Below are positions 1-8,600 of a stretch of 10,476 nt of DNA, in pieces (within the stretch, counting starts at the first letter, position 1; the number at the start of each line of letters is the position of its first letter). Origin of the DNA: CAYPUG01 sp964413905. Its GTDB lineage: Bacteria > Chloroflexota > Anaerolineae > JAADDB01. The translations under genes and the position numbers were made by a program. The notes under the pieces are model-generated. The model searched no databases and was not told where the DNA came from. It was given only the letters and a program-made list of their open reading frames with translations. The stretch is taken from positions 1-10,476 of the forward strand of contig CAYPUG010000095.1 in NCBI GenBank assembly GCA_964413905.1, written 5' to 3'.

Positions 1-1547
1 ATCGGATTCGAACTTTGGTGGCATGTGGCGCGGCCGGGGGCATTGCGGCTACATTCAACACGCCTATCGCGGGCGTGTTTTTCGCTCTGGAGATCATTAT
101 TGGAGAGTTTAGTGTTCGCCACTTTAGCAGTGTGGTCATCGCGGCGGTGGCGGCTAGCGTTATCGGCCGGATTTTTCTGGGCAATATGCCCGCTTTCCCT
201 GTGCCGCCTTATGCGCTTGTCCATGTGGCGGAATTCGGCCTTTACCTTATTCTCGGGATATTGGCCGCTTTGGCGGCCGTCCTTTTTGTTCGGCTACTTT
301 ACAGCACGGAAGATTTTTTTGAACGTTGGCCCTTGCCGGAATATGTCAAGCCGGCCATTGGTGGGCTTATTGTCGGGGGAATCGGTTTGTTTTACCCGCA
401 AGTGTTTGGAGTCGGGTATGAGACCATTGAACAGGTGCTTCTGAGTTACTTTTCCTTCAAGTTAGCCCTCATCCTTTTATTTGCCAAGATTTTGGCCACA
501 TCGATGACCTTGGGGTCCGGAGGATCTGGCGGGATTTTCGCGCCTTCGCTTTTTATCGGCGCTATGTTGGGTGGGGCTTTTGGTACGGTGGTTCATGCCT
601 TATGGCCTGAGGTAACTGCCGCGCCTGGAGCCTATGCTCTTGTAGGTATGGCTGCCGTCTTCTCAGGGGCTGCTCATGCGCCGATCACGGCGGTAACGAT
701 ACTTTTTGAAATGACAGGCGATTATCGCATCATCTTGCCGCTCATGTTGGCCACAGCTATGAGTACTGTTTTGACGTATTATTTCCTGCACGGAGAATCC
801 ATTTACACGTTGAAATTGGCCCGTCGGGGAGTCCATCTGGAGCGTGGACACGACATAGATGTCATGCAGGGTGTGCTTGTCCAAGAGGTAATGACGCGAG
901 ATGTGGACACGGTTCCTGCCGATATGCCGCTATCGGTTCTTGTACAGGAGTTTCAACGTACCGGTCATCACGGATTTCCTGTGTTGGATGAGCAAGGGTA
1001 TTTGTTCGGTATTGTGACATTGCAAGACCTGCGCAATGCGCTGGAACGTAAAGATGCCGAGCATCTCACGGCCGGAGATATTGCTACCAAGGATGTTCTC
1101 ACCGTGTTTCCCGATGATCCGATGTGGGTGGCGCTGAAACGTATGGGCATTCGTGATGTGGGCAGAATTCCTGTAGTGGCTCATGACAACCCGCAACGGT
1201 TGGTGGGCTTAGTACGCCGGAGTGATATTATCCGGGCTTACCAACTGGGCATTCTTCGGAAGGCGGAGTTGCAACGGGAACGGGAACGTCTGCAGCTAGG
1301 ACGATTAGATCACACGAAGTTTGTGAACCTTACGCTGCCACCTGGGTCGCCTGTGGTCGGAAAACGCATTGCCGATGTCTCTTGGCCTCCTGATTGTGTT
1401 GTTGTCGCCATAGAGCGGGGACGGGAGGTGATTATACCGCATGGGCAAACTGTATTACAGGCTGGGGACCGTCTTACAGTGTTTATAGATCGACGGGAAG
1501 AGGATGCGTTACACGCGTGTGTAATGGGCGAGCCCTTGTCCGGCTGA
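1..1547 (+). CDS. CLC-type chloride channel / Cl-/H+ antiporter with CBS pair and RCK_C-like tail (5' truncated)
   Basis: This is the C-terminal part of a CLC-family anion channel or antiporter of the inner membrane. The frame is open to the left edge, and the first residues already match the family's internal GAAxG / FNxPxAG stretch, so the true start and the GREGP gating-glutamate motif lie outside the window. Residues are numbered from the TTG at 15. Visible are the NTPIAG stretch, the anion-binding motif GSGGSGGIFAP at 167-177, helices to about 260, and the conserved Tyr264 matching the central tyrosine (Tyr445 of E. coli ClcA). Two CBS repeats follow at about 288-410 (VMTRDVDTV; DIATKDVLTV), then an RCK_C/TrkA-C-like domain at about 437-505. 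CBS domains usually bind adenine nucleotides. An oddity is that the inner proton glutamate (E203 in E. coli) aligns with Ile27, next to Glu26. Family assignment is secure; channel versus antiporter is not decided. Confidence 0.95.
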   Translation, partial: RIRTLVACGAAGGIAATFNTPIAGVFFALEIIIGEFSVRHFSSVVIAAVAASVIGRIFLGNMPAFPVPPYALVHVAEFGLYLILGILAALAAVLFVRLLYSTEDFFERWPLPEYVKPAIGGLIVGGIGLFYPQVFGVGYETIEQVLLSYFSFKLALILLFAKILATSMTLGSGGSGGIFAPSLFIGAMLGGAFGTVVHALWPEVTAAPGAYALVGMAAVFSGAAHAPITAVTILFEMTGDYRIILPLMLATAMSTVLTYYFLHGESIYTLKLARRGVHLERGHDIDVMQGVLVQEVMTRDVDTVPADMPLSVLVQEFQRTGHHGFPVLDEQGYLFGIVTLQDLRNALERKDAEHLTAGDIATKDVLTVFPDDPMWVALKRMGIRDVGRIPVVAHDNPQRLVGLVRRSDIIRAYQLGILRKAELQRERERLQLGRLDHTKFVNLTLPPGSPVVGKRIADVSWPPDCVVVAIERGREVIIPHGQTVLQAGDRLTVFIDRREEDALHACVMGEPLSG

Positions 1548-1567
1548 CTTAATTTCGACGTCTAATT

Positions 1568-1597
1568 TTGGAATGGCCCTCAGCACTGGTGTACAAT
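1568..1597 (+). promoter_or_regulatory. Candidate sigma70-type promoter for the zinc-ribbon/CPBP/GT-C gene run
   Basis: A TTGGAA hexamer (1568-1573, 4 of 6 to TTGACA) lies 18 bases before TACAAT (1592-1597, 5 of 6 to TATAAT), in the only gap between the chloride channel gene and the next gene. Transcription would start near 1604 and give a leader of about 45 bases containing a TGGAG ribosome-binding site at 1632-1636. No hairpin terminator was seen for the upstream channel gene, so read-through from it remains possible. Confidence 0.55.
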
Positions 1598-1648
1598 GAG
1601 GACTACATTTCCAAGGAACAACAAATTCTTGTGGAGATATAAACGCCT

Positions 1649-2602
1649 ATGACGTCCTCTCCTCACTTCAACGCATGGCAACGGCGATTCTTCACGCTGG
1701 GCTGGGTGGTTTGTTGGGTTATTTTTTCTACAATAACATTGTCTGTCTGGGCCCAGGAGCGTCCGTATATCACCTCTCTATATGTCGCCTTGTGGCCGGA
1801 GTACGATGACCCCCGGGTTCTTGTCATCTTATCCGGAACGTTGTCCATTGCTGAGCAAGAGGTATCGCTTCCTATTCCTGCGAGGGCTGAACTCAATGCT
1901 GTGGCCTACGTGGGGGACGATGGTCGCCTGTTGCGGGCCCAATATTCGTTTCAAGAACGCGACGAGCGGGTGTTGCGCCTGCAAGTCCCTACCAATCGTT
2001 TCCATGTGGAGTACTACGTGGATGCGATCCGTCAGGAGGGCGAAGAAACGGTTGTCCATGTCCGGATCCCTTTACCCCTCTTGGAGATCCGGAAAGGGGT
2101 GTTGGAAGTTCAACAGCCGGCCCACACGAAAGGGTTTCATGCCAATCCCCCTCTGAACCCACCCAAGGAAGGGTTCGGGGGGCTTTTATACGCGTCTCGA
2201 CCATTGGAGGCTCTTGCTCCTGGGACGATCATAGAACAGGAAGTTCGCTATGTCCGCACACAACCGGGCTTGTCCACAACGCCTCGCGCTCCGGTCACGC
2301 CCTTGCCGTCCTCTTCAGGAACCTCATTTACACCTGTGCAATCTTCAGGGTCTTCTCACCCATGGGGGCCGATAGGCTTAGGTGTTGCTTTGGCGTTGGT
2401 TTTAGGGGGCTCCCTGTTTTGGTGGATGCGTCATCAAGGAGGAACCCCTGGTTCTGCGTTGTCGTCTGTTTCTCGTAAGGCACAGCACAAACGTCCTGTG
2501 GGACCGTCAACACGTCCTTTGCCTAAATATTGCCCCAATTGTGGACATCCGTTTGGTCCGAATGATAAATATTGTGTTATGTGCGGTACGAAGCGTGAGT
2601 AG
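1649..2602 (+). CDS. Membrane-anchored protein with extracytoplasmic beta domain and C-terminal cytoplasmic zinc ribbon
   Basis: A 317-residue protein of unknown function. Residues 14-35 form a hydrophobic segment after basic residues (QRR) and end in VWA before QE, so this is a signal peptide or an uncleaved anchor. Residues about 38-150 look beta-rich and extracytoplasmic, with LYVALWPEYDDPRVLVI and ELNAVAYVGDDGRL stretches of a kind I associate with unnamed Chloroflexota proteins. A Ser/Thr/Pro linker (about 208-237) leads to a second span at 240-260, a basic stretch, and a zinc ribbon with CPNC (C295, C298) and CVMC (C309, C312). With two spans and the C-terminus inside, the zinc ribbon is cytoplasmic. 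Residues 166-180 are encoded by a palindromic repeat that looks inserted. TGGAG at 1632-1636 lies 12 bases before the ATG. It is first in a four-gene run, 50 bases before the CPBP protease gene. The zinc ribbon may bind nucleic acid or protein; nothing here says which. Confidence 0.85.
   Translation: MTSSPHFNAWQRRFFTLGWVVCWVIFSTITLSVWAQERPYITSLYVALWPEYDDPRVLVILSGTLSIAEQEVSLPIPARAELNAVAYVGDDGRLLRAQYSFQERDERVLRLQVPTNRFHVEYYVDAIRQEGEETVVHVRIPLPLLEIRKGVLEVQQPAHTKGFHANPPLNPPKEGFGGLLYASRPLEALAPGTIIEQEVRYVRTQPGLSTTPRAPVTPLPSSSGTSFTPVQSSGSSHPWGPIGLGVALALVLGGSLFWWMRHQGGTPGSALSSVSRKAQHKRPVGPSTRPLPKYCPNCGHPFGPNDKYCVMCGTKRE
2144..2187. repeat. Palindromic repeat inside the coding frame, encoding an NPPLNPPKEG-type peptide
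   Basis: The arms 2149-2160 and 2171-2182 pair over 12 positions, two of them G-T, around a 10-base loop (2161-2170). The frame stays open and encodes N166 to L180 of the zinc-ribbon protein, with the peptide NPPLNPPKEGFGGLL. Proline/glycine-rich peptides of this type are, from memory, the usual translation of small C-rich palindromic genomic repeats that have entered genes in several bacterial phyla. The segment sits between the beta domain and the linker, where an insertion would be tolerated. No second copy lies in this window, so its repeat nature is inferred. Confidence 0.6.
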
Positions 2603-2652
2603 AGGACAGATCTCTTGCGAGAGCGTTTGGTATTGAGTGACGGGAGCGAGGT

Positions 2653-3768
2653 ATGGAAACACAAGCCATCCGCAGCGATCCCTTGTGGTATGTCATCGGG
2701 TGGGTGGGCATCCTGACGGCGCTTTTTGCTTGGCGAACATTATCGTCCGGTATTACCGGCTCCGGAGTGCTCGCTGTTGTGATTGTGGCGTTGACCCTTT
2801 TTTTGTATTTGATGATGGGGTGGCAACGCGGTGGCTCTGCTTTGCGCCAATGGGCCCTTGGGGGGCCGGGCCGTGTGTTTGTTATTCCCGTTTCCTTGTG
2901 GGTGTTGGCCCTTCTGTACGCGCAATTAAACGGACACGTAACCGATGAAGTGGGCGTATTGGGCTTAGCCTTAACGCTTATTCCGGTGGAAATGGCGCGG
3001 CGTGAATTACGTCCTGTGCAGCCCAAAGATCTCTTGTGGGGATGGTTGGCCCTTCTTATCCCGCTTATGAACCCTCCGTTTGGTCATAATATCCCCCTTA
3101 TGTTAGACGTGGGCATGCGCTTTGGGGCCTTTTTGTTGCCGGCATTGTACATCTGGCTTGCGCGTGGACGGTGGCAGCGCGTACGTTTGCTGTTGGCTTT
3201 TTCGTACATTTGGTACAGTGTAGAATGGGCAACGCCCGATGTGGGTTTCCCCGCGTTCTCGTTGTTCCATTTGTATGCTTTGGGATTGGCTGTGTACATC
3301 CTGATTCTTTCAGGGGAATCGACTGCAGCGGGACTGGGTCTCACGTTGAGATGGGAGGAGATCCGCCCGGTTTTTCGGAATTTTGTGTTTTTCTTGCCGT
3401 TCGCTTTGACTATCGGCCTCGCGGCTCATTTTCTACATCCTCATTGGCCTACTTTGTCCGGGTTGGATATGTTGTTGCGAGGCGTGTTCATTTTCTTTTT
3501 CACAGGTTTGCCCGAGGAGATCCTTTTTCGAGGCGTGATATTTCGTACCCTGACCGACTACCTGGGGAAATCGCGTCAGGCCTTGGCGCTATCCGCTGTG
3601 ATTTTCGGTGCGGCTCATTTGAATAATCCGCCCATGGTGGGCATTTACTTCATCTTGGCAACGCTTGCGGGATGGTTTTATGGGGATACGTACTTACGAA
3701 CAGGCCGTATTGCTCCGGCTGCACTTCTTCATACTCTTGTGGATTGGGTGTGGGATTTGTTCTTATAA
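2653..3768 (+). CDS. CPBP-family intramembrane metalloprotease (Abi/CAAX-protease-like)
   Basis: A 371-residue polytopic membrane protein with roughly eight to ten hydrophobic segments. The C-terminal third carries the CPBP (Rce1-type, formerly CAAX protease/Abi) signature: motif 1 EEILFR with E288, E289 and R293; motif 2 FGAAH with F318 and H322; and the last motif HTLVD with H360 and D364. In this family the Glu and His residues coordinate the metal or activate water inside the membrane. All key residues are present, so it is probably active. Members take part in prenyl-protein processing, bacteriocin immunity or membrane-protein cleavage; the substrate cannot be read from sequence. The N-terminal half, about 250 residues of membrane spans before the catalytic core, makes it longer than minimal CPBP proteins. 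GGGAG at 2642-2646, six bases before the ATG, supports the start. It lies between the zinc-ribbon gene and the GT-C genes on one likely transcript. Confidence 0.93.
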   Translation: METQAIRSDPLWYVIGWVGILTALFAWRTLSSGITGSGVLAVVIVALTLFLYLMMGWQRGGSALRQWALGGPGRVFVIPVSLWVLALLYAQLNGHVTDEVGVLGLALTLIPVEMARRELRPVQPKDLLWGWLALLIPLMNPPFGHNIPLMLDVGMRFGAFLLPALYIWLARGRWQRVRLLLAFSYIWYSVEWATPDVGFPAFSLFHLYALGLAVYILILSGESTAAGLGLTLRWEEIRPVFRNFVFFLPFALTIGLAAHFLHPHWPTLSGLDMLLRGVFIFFFTGLPEEILFRGVIFRTLTDYLGKSRQALALSAVIFGAAHLNNPPMVGIYFILATLAGWFYGDTYLRTGRIAPAALLHTLVDWVWDLFL

Positions 3769-3776
3769 CGCTGGAT

Positions 3777-3781
3777 GGAGG
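3777..3781 (+). promoter_or_regulatory. Ribosome-binding site that decides the start of the first GT-C gene
   Basis: GGAGG lies just after the CPBP stop codon (3766-3768). The downstream frame is open back to an ATG at 3665, but that start would overlap the protease gene by about 100 bases. The two ATGs after this site, at 3785 (3 bases away) and 3794 (12 bases away), are both more likely. Neither spacing is ideal. I chose 3785; using 3794 would shorten the protein by three residues. Confidence 0.6.
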
Positions 3782-3784
3782 CGT

Positions 3785-5593
3785 ATGGGGACCATGACAC
3801 GAAATGCTCGACAGGCTCAAATAGGGGGCATTATTGTAGCCGAGCCGCCTTTGGAAACGGTGCGTGTGAAACTTACGGGGTGGACATTGGAACATTACGC
3901 ATATGGGCTACTCCTCATATTGGCAGCATTGGTCCGTTTTCTTTGGTTGGGTGTACGACCTCTGTCCCCGAAGGAAGCTCATTTGGCGTGGCTTGCCTGG
4001 CGGAACGCACAGCCTATGTCGCATGTATTGGTCCAGGTTGTGAGCCCTTTAGCCTACTCCATCCAATGGGTGTGGTTTTTGCTCACCGGTGGGGGTGATG
4101 CGTTGGCTCGTTTCTGGCCTGCGATGGTCGGCACGCTGTTGGTGGTGTTCCCTTATTTTCTTCGGGAGCGTGTGGGCCGCGCCCAGGCCTTGTTGGCCGC
4201 GCTTCTTCTCACGTTTTCTGCCCAGGGGGTGTATTGGAGCCGTCATGCCTCGGGGGTTGTTTTTGCTCTGGCAGCCACGCTCGGTCTTGTCATTGCCGTT
4301 CAGGCATGGCTTGCCGTTCTTGATAATAAGCTTCCCTCTCAACCGTTCTCTGCGGATGAAGTATTGCTTCTGCGACGACGTTTGAACGTGGTCTTTGTGT
4401 TTTTGGCTCTTGCCTTGCTTTCTGACGCTGTGGTGTATACCGCTCTTCTAGGCATTCTCGTGGGCTTATGGCCCCAGCGCGAGCGCATCTTCCGCGCTTG
4501 GCATGAGGTGGGGCATCGGGCGCGGCATCAGGCCGTTTTGGTCTTTCTGTTAACGTTTGTGCTCGCAGGGTCCGTCGTCTTGACGGATGTGTTTGTTTTG
4601 GGAAATGCCGGAGATTTGTTGGGGCAATGGCTTGCCTCGTTTTGGGAGGGCGCCGGGTATCCGTGGTATTGGGTCGTGCTGCGGTTGCTCGCGGATGAAC
4701 CTTTATTGGTGGTCTTCGGGATATGGGGAGGCTGGAGGGCCTGGCGTTCGGCCTCGGCGTGGAAGCGTCTTTGGTTGGGATGGCTGGTGGTTGGTCTGAT
4801 TTTGGGATTTCGTCCTGGACGGACGTCGGCTGACGTGGCTTTACTCACCATTCCGCTGGCGTTTTTAGCCGCAGACGCGTTGTGGGATGCCCTGCAGATC
4901 CTCTTTGAGCCCTCTTCTACATGGCGTGAGGAAGGTGTTTTGGCCGGCGCGTTCTTCGTTATTCTCGTATTTTGGTCCATGATGATTGCCGGTTATTTGT
5001 ACAGTGGCGAAGCGCGTTATGTGCCCGCTTTGGTGGTCATTCCCATTTTGTCTGTGGTTTTGTTAGGTGTGTACAGTTTTTGGTTAGGGAAAAAAGCAAC
5101 CGTTCGGGTCGCTCTTTTCTCGTCGTTGGTCACCCTTGTTGTGTGGTCTTGGATGGCTATGTGGGTGCAAAATTTGCACTTGAGACGAGCCGCGGCGTTG
5201 GACGCGTTTCCGGGTATTGAGCGCATTGTAACGTATTGGGATGTACGGATGATGGTGGATACTCTCGAGCGTATCTCGGCCGAAAAAGCGACGGATGGGC
5301 ATGAGATCGCCATTGATGTTGTTCGCACACACCCGGATGACGTGTTGCGTTGGTATTTGCGCGAGTTTCACAACCTGCGTGAAGTTCCCAGTGTAAAAAG
5401 CATTACTTCGCCGGTTGCGATCACGCATCCTGGAGATGCTGAACCGCAGGGATATACAGGTATGGATTGGGTGATTGAAATTCAGGGGCTTCCCACAGAT
5501 TTAGGGGGGCGTATTTATCGCTGGTGGTTATATCGGGAGGGCGAACTGCCCCAGAATCGGATGCGGGTGATTCTCTGGGTTGCCGCTGAGTAA
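3785..5593 (+). CDS. GT-C-fold (PMT/GT39-like) polytopic membrane protein lacking the recognisable catalytic acidic residues
   Basis: About 602 residues: an N-terminal cytoplasmic stretch, a first span at 37-57, roughly ten further hydrophobic segments to about residue 470, and a soluble C-terminal part of about 130 residues. It is a paralogue of the gene downstream. The first loop PLSPKEAH (58-65) lines up with TMSHDESLH there, the SRHASGVVF region (152-160) with SRYIRHDIY, and R522-W523-Y-L-R-E in the soluble part with EWYLRN around W583. GT-C enzymes use lipid-linked sugars and need an acidic residue, usually Asp-Glu, in the first outer loop. Here K63-E64 replaces Asp-Glu, and the second Asp (RHD) is replaced within A155-G157. 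It may be inactive, a subunit of the downstream enzyme, or a divergent transferase. It starts 16 bases after the protease gene. The name is by homology of fold, not proven activity. Confidence 0.8.
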   Translation: MGTMTRNARQAQIGGIIVAEPPLETVRVKLTGWTLEHYAYGLLLILAALVRFLWLGVRPLSPKEAHLAWLAWRNAQPMSHVLVQVVSPLAYSIQWVWFLLTGGGDALARFWPAMVGTLLVVFPYFLRERVGRAQALLAALLLTFSAQGVYWSRHASGVVFALAATLGLVIAVQAWLAVLDNKLPSQPFSADEVLLLRRRLNVVFVFLALALLSDAVVYTALLGILVGLWPQRERIFRAWHEVGHRARHQAVLVFLLTFVLAGSVVLTDVFVLGNAGDLLGQWLASFWEGAGYPWYWVVLRLLADEPLLVVFGIWGGWRAWRSASAWKRLWLGWLVVGLILGFRPGRTSADVALLTIPLAFLAADALWDALQILFEPSSTWREEGVLAGAFFVILVFWSMMIAGYLYSGEARYVPALVVIPILSVVLLGVYSFWLGKKATVRVALFSSLVTLVVWSWMAMWVQNLHLRRAAALDAFPGIERIVTYWDVRMMVDTLERISAEKATDGHEIAIDVVRTHPDDVLRWYLREFHNLREVPSVKSITSPVAITHPGDAEPQGYTGMDWVIEIQGLPTDLGGRIYRWWLYREGELPQNRMRVILWVAAE

Positions 5594-5634
5594 CGATGTC
5601 GGTCTGTATGTTGAATCACTTACTCCGTGAGAAT

Positions 5635-5640
5635 GGAGGT
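5635..5640 (+). promoter_or_regulatory. Strong ribosome-binding site for the GT-C/NHL gene
   Basis: GGAGGT is placed eight bases before the ATG at 5649, the best Shine-Dalgarno in the window. It supports 5649 over the in-frame ATG at 5664, and excludes the ATG at 5642, which is in another frame and only one base away. Confidence 0.75.
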
Positions 5641-5648
5641 TATGTCCT

Positions 5649-8600
5649 ATGGTATCACATGCCATGCAAGGGAAGCGAGCGAAATCGTTACTTGATCGCT
5701 GGCTCGTGTGGAATGGTGAAATTCTCGCTTATGTGATCATCGGTGTGTTGGCTTTGATAAGTCGCTTATGGATGCTCGGGGCTCGCACAATGAGCCACGA
5801 TGAGAGTTTACATGTGGTGTACTCGTGGAATTTGTTCGCGGGGAAAGGGTTTGAACATTCCCCCATGATGCATGGACCGTTCTTGTTTCACTTAAACGCC
5901 TTTATTTATTTCCTCTTTGGGGATACGGATGCGACCGCGCGTTTGGGTCCGGCCTTGTTCGGCGTTGCCCTGGTTTTGTTCCCCATTCTGCTTCGTCCTT
6001 GGCTGGGACGGTTGGGGGCCATTTGTGCGTCTATTCTCATGTTGCTTTCTCCGGCGATTTTATATCATTCCCGTTACATTCGCCATGATATCTACGCGGC
6101 TTTCGGGGCCGTGGTGCTTTTCTACTTCATCTTCCGTTACTTACATTATCAGGAGAATCGGTGGATTTACCTGAGCGCGGTGTCGTTTGCATTTCTGCAA
6201 ATCACGAAGGAAGTCTCGTTCATTTATGGAGCGATTGTGGGCGGTTTTTTGGTGCTCTTGTGGCTTGCAGATGTGGTGAAAGGTGATCCCCAAGCGCGCA
6301 AACTGGGTTCCCATCCGGCGTTTGATATGGCCCTTCTTCTGTTGACCTTGGTCCTGCCTTTTGCCACGCCTTTCCCTGTGAAGTTTATTTTAGGCGCGAA
6401 TCCTACGGATTATTCCAGTGCAGGTATCACACGCTCGGCCGTTGTTTTCTTCATCCTGTTGGTGTTGAGCGGTGTTATCGGTTATTGGCGGTTTGGCCAA
6501 CGGTGGTTTGTTGCCGCGGGCCTGTTTTATGCGATTGATACTGTTTTCTTTACAACATTCTTCACGAATTATAAGGGCTTGGGAACCGGATATGTAGGAT
6601 CTTTAGGGTATTGGTTGGAGCAGCAAGGGGTAAAACGGGGGGGACAGCCGTGGTATTATTATTTACTTCTGGTGCCTGAATACGAATTCTTGCCTTTGTT
6701 GCTGAGCTTCGGTGGCATCCTGGCGTGGGCCCGGGGCCGTCCCCGGCCCGATGAGGAAGGCCCTGATCCTACGTACTCGCGTAACGAACGGTACACGTTT
6801 GTCACGTTTCTGGTGTGGTGGTTCTGGATGACCTGGGTGATGTACTCCTGGGCCGGGGAGAAGATGCCGTGGCTGGCCGTACATTTTGCTGTGCCGTTTA
6901 GCCTGCTCGGAGGGTGGTTTATAGGACGGCTGTTGTCTTTGTTGGATTGGCGTGGTATTCGTGCACATGCTGGCTTATGGGCATTGTTGGTGGTCCCTCT
7001 CACGGTGTTTTTCTTTGTGCGTGTCCTTCAAACCCGTCCGTTTGCCGGCAAACGGTTAACCGATTTACAAGCGACGGTGGGGTGGCTGTACGCGCTCGGA
7101 TTACTTATTTTCCTGGTGGGATGGTTGTACACGCGATGGCGGGTTTTAGGAACCGGTACGTTTATTCGCCTTCTTTTCATTGCGCTCACGGGCTTTTTGA
7201 CGTTGTGGACGGTGCGGGTTACTTGGTACTTCAACTATATAAACTATGATTACCCTATTGAGCAGATGGTGTATGCTCACGGTTCCCCGGATGTGAAATT
7301 GGTCATGGCTCAAATCGAAGATCTCTCACGACGTATGTACGGGGATTTGAGCATTGTTGTTCCTTATGATGATGATTCCACATGGCCTTTGGAGTGGTAT
7401 TTGCGCAATTATCCAAATAAGCGTTACTACGCGGCTACGCCGACAAAGGAGACGTTCAAAGATGCTCCGGTGGCCATTGCAGGGTCCAAGAATGTGGATA
7501 AGGTGGAAAGTCTTCTCAAGGTGGTTTGGAAAGAGGAGGGTGGGTTTTACAAATTCCGTTATCGGTTGATTTGGTGGCCTTTGGAATCTTATAAAGGGGG
7601 ATTACTTAAAAAGATACGCGAGGTTGTGCAGGATGCAGGGGCTCGGAAACGGTTGATAGATGCGGTATTGTGGCGGAAGTATCAATATTCTACAACTGAT
7701 TGGCCGTTTCGGCATGATTTCTACTTCTTCGTACGAGCAGATGTGGCTCAGAAAATGTGGGATTTTGGCATGCCCATTGGTACCGGCGCTCAGGAGAAGG
7801 AAAGCGTGGTGCCAACTCAATCGGCTTATGAACGGGCTTTTCAGACGATGACCGCCGTTCGGAGGTTGGGTAGCGGGCCGGGTACGGCTTTAGGTCAGTT
7901 GCAGTTCCCTCGTAATGTGGCCGTTGCTCCGGATGGGAGCATTTACGTTGCCGATTCCGGCAATCACCGTATCGTGAAGTTCGCTCCAGACGGTCAACCT
8001 TTGCTCGCCTGGGGCGAAAAAGGAGACGGTCCGGGACAGTTTAATGAACCGTGGGGAATTGCCGTAGACCGAGAAGGCTTTGTTTACGTGGCGGATACTT
8101 GGAATCACCGGATTCAAAAGTTCGACGCGGATGGGAAGTTTGTGACGCAGTGGGGACACGCGGTGATGACCGGGGGGCAACTTACCGAGCCGGGTGGCTT
8201 TTTTGGCCCTCGGGCCATCGCCATCGACAAAGAGGGCTTTGTATATGTGACGGATACCGGCAATAAACGGGTGCAGAAGTTTACACCGGACGGTCAATTT
8301 GTTGCTCAATACGGTGGGGCCGGAGTAAATCCCGGTCAGTTCGACGAGCCGGTGGGTATCGCGATAGGTCCGGATGGTTCCATCTATGTAGCAGACACTT
8401 GGAATCAGCGGGTTCAGGTGTTCGATGCTCAATTTACGTACTTGCGTGAGTGGCCTATTGAGGGATGGTATTCCGAATCGGTGGTGAACAAGCCGTATAT
8501 TGCTGTGGATGGACGGAATCGGGTGTATGTCACCGATCCGGAGAATTACCGCGTGATTGTGTTCAATGCAGAGGGCAATGTGCTGGTGGTCTTTGGTCAG

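Noticed and set aside
2610..2626. CTCTTGCGAGAG hairpin between the zinc-ribbon and CPBP genes
   Set aside because: The stem is only about four base pairs and is not followed by a U tract, so it is not a convincing terminator; the genes are likely co-transcribed.
2577..3026. A 149-codon - strand frame over the start of the CPBP gene
   Set aside because: It has no ribosome-binding site and a composition like antisense of a membrane protein, and the + strand gene has the catalytic motifs.
2653..3768. CPBP gene as phage-abortive-infection (Abi) gene
   Set aside because: The family name overlaps with Abi, but no phage-defence neighbours are present and the gene sits in a membrane/envelope gene run, so this is not supported.
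3665..3784. N-terminal extension of the first GT-C gene from the ATG at 3665
   Set aside because: It would overlap the protease gene by about 100 bases in another frame, has no ribosome-binding site, and the GGAGG at 3777-3781 points to a start after the protease stop codon.
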